DNA from: RGIG3135 sp964477115
GTDB lineage: Bacteria; Actinomycetota; Coriobacteriia; Coriobacteriales; Eggerthellaceae
NCBI GenBank assembly: GCA_964477115.1
Contig: CAYZCY010000057.1
Location: forward strand, 1-5,518
Direction: 5' to 3'
Length of the DNA stretch: 5,518 nt
Shown here: one piece after another, positions 4,940-5,518 of the stretch
How positions within the stretch are numbered: the stretch's first letter is position 1
How the letters are laid out: each line of letters starts with the position of its first letter
Translations under genes and position numbers: made by a program
The notes under the pieces: generated by a model
The model's database searches: none
Seen by the model: only the letters and a program-made list of their open reading frames with translations
What the model was told of the DNA's origin: nothing

Positions 4940-5518
4940 GCGCCCGCCACCTCATCGTCGGTATGCGCGGGCGCCTGCTCAGACAGATGCGCGGACGGGT
5001 GCTCAGCTATCTGCTCCCCCGCTTCGTCGCTGCGCGTTTTCGCAAGAGCCTCGTCGCCGCGCACTTTCGCCACCGCAGAAACAGAGCGGCGGCCGAGCAG
5101 CGCGATCAAGCCGCCCAGCATGAGCATGCCGAAGCCCACCCACACAAGCGAGATCAGAGGATTCACGCGCACGTCAAGCGCGAAGTCGCCCTCCATGTTT
5201 ACACCGCGATACACCACGAACAGATCCTCGCCGGGCATGCTGATAACGCTTGCGACAAGCTTCTGCTGCTGAGTGGACTGCACCAGCTGCACGGTAGGCT
5301 CAACCGATCCGATAAACTCGCCGTCCTTGTAGGCGTCGAGCATGACGGTATAGAAGATGTCGTCGCCGTTTTCTGAGGGGTTGATAGCGTTGCCCATATA
5401 AACAAGCTCGTATTCCTTGACGGTAAAGGTCGCGGAACAGGTGTCGCTTTCGATGTCATAGTCGAGGTAGCCGGCCTTTTCCGTCACGTACATGGACGAG
5501 CCAATGAGGCCTACAAGG
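4936..5518 (-). CDS. ccmF: CcmF, C-terminal part of the heme lyase subunit (cut by right window edge)
   Basis: The visible 193 residues are the end of a much larger membrane protein; the frame is open to the right edge (LVGLIGSS continues into MYVTEK), so the Met at 5493 is internal. Order: the end of a transmembrane helix, an extracytoplasmic domain of about 110 residues (KEYELVYMG; MLDAYKDGEFIGSVEPTVQL; PGEDLFVVYRGVN), then the highly characteristic last helix NPLISLVWVGFGMLMLGGLIALLGRR. This matches the CcmF C-terminus, where the proteobacterial form reads roughly KPFVRWIWAGGLMMALGGLL. CcmF works with CcmH-type partners to attach heme from CcmE to the CXXCH motif of apocytochromes. A hydrophilic tail of about 45 residues rich in Ala, Glu, Asp and His follows the last helix and is longer than in E. 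coli. The stop overlaps ccmA. Confidence 0.9.
   Translation of the reverse strand, partial: LVGLIGSSMYVTEKAGYLDYDIESDTCSATFTVKEYELVYMGNAINPSENGDDIFYTVMLDAYKDGEFIGSVEPTVQLVQSTQQQKLVASVISMPGEDLFVVYRGVNMEGDFALDVRVNPLISLVWVGFGMLMLGGLIALLGRRSVSAVAKVRGDEALAKTRSDEAGEQIAEHPSAHLSEQAPAHTDDEVAGA

Noticed and set aside
4265..5272. 335-codon plus-strand open frame opposite ccmA and ccmF
   Set aside because: It is antisense to motif-bearing ccmA and ccmF, crosses their junction, and has no recognisable motif or ribosome site argument.
4936..5493. Reading 4936-5493 as a complete 185-residue protein
   Set aside because: The frame continues upstream of that Met to the window edge with CcmF-like helix residues, so the Met is internal and the gene is partial.

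Overview
The window holds a five-gene cytochrome c maturation (System I, Ccm) cluster and a small DUF454 membrane protein on the minus strand. To its left are a MocR-type (GntR-HTH/aminotransferase) regulator on the plus strand and the first 58 codons of a divergent membrane transporter. By eye the DNA is moderately GC-rich (high 50s percent), with short gaps, strong AGGAGG-like ribosome sites and one GTG start. The protein style suggests a Coriobacteriia/Eggerthellaceae-like anaerobic actinobacterium. That placement is an inference from composition and protein flavour, not from a marker gene.

Layout, left to right. 1-176 (-): N-terminus of a probable MFS transporter, cut by the left edge. 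177-562: divergent intergenic region with a good extended -10 promoter for the regulator, short repeats and a possible leader ORF. 563-1963 (+): MocR-family regulator, 466 aa. 1938-2042: convergent boundary with a perfect 8-bp inverted repeat over the regulator's stop codon and a duplicated 10-mer. 2043-2453 (-): DUF454/YbaN-like protein. 2487-2687 (-): CcmD. 2714-3484 (-): CcmC. 3512-4216 (-): CcmB. 4217-4939 (-): CcmA. 4936-5518 (-): C-terminal 193 residues of CcmF, cut by the right edge.

The minus-strand genes are read right to left as ccmF-ccmA-ccmB-ccmC-ccmD-DUF454. CcmF and ccmA overlap by 4 bp, ccmA and ccmB abut exactly, and the later gaps are 26-33 bp, so one transcript is likely. 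CcmA and CcmB form the ABC module. CcmC, helped by CcmD, loads heme onto CcmE, and CcmF takes part in ligating heme to apocytochrome c outside the membrane. CcmE and any CcmG/CcmH are not in the window and would be expected to the right. The DUF454 gene is probably a passenger or accessory of this operon. The MocR regulator and divergent transporter look like a separate module in which the regulator may control the transporter.

I found no RNA gene, CRISPR array, insertion sequence or clear novel system. The points worth a second look are the regulator's start and leader, the DUF454 link to ccm, a Glu at the CcmA Q-loop position, and the repeat structures at the two gene boundaries.
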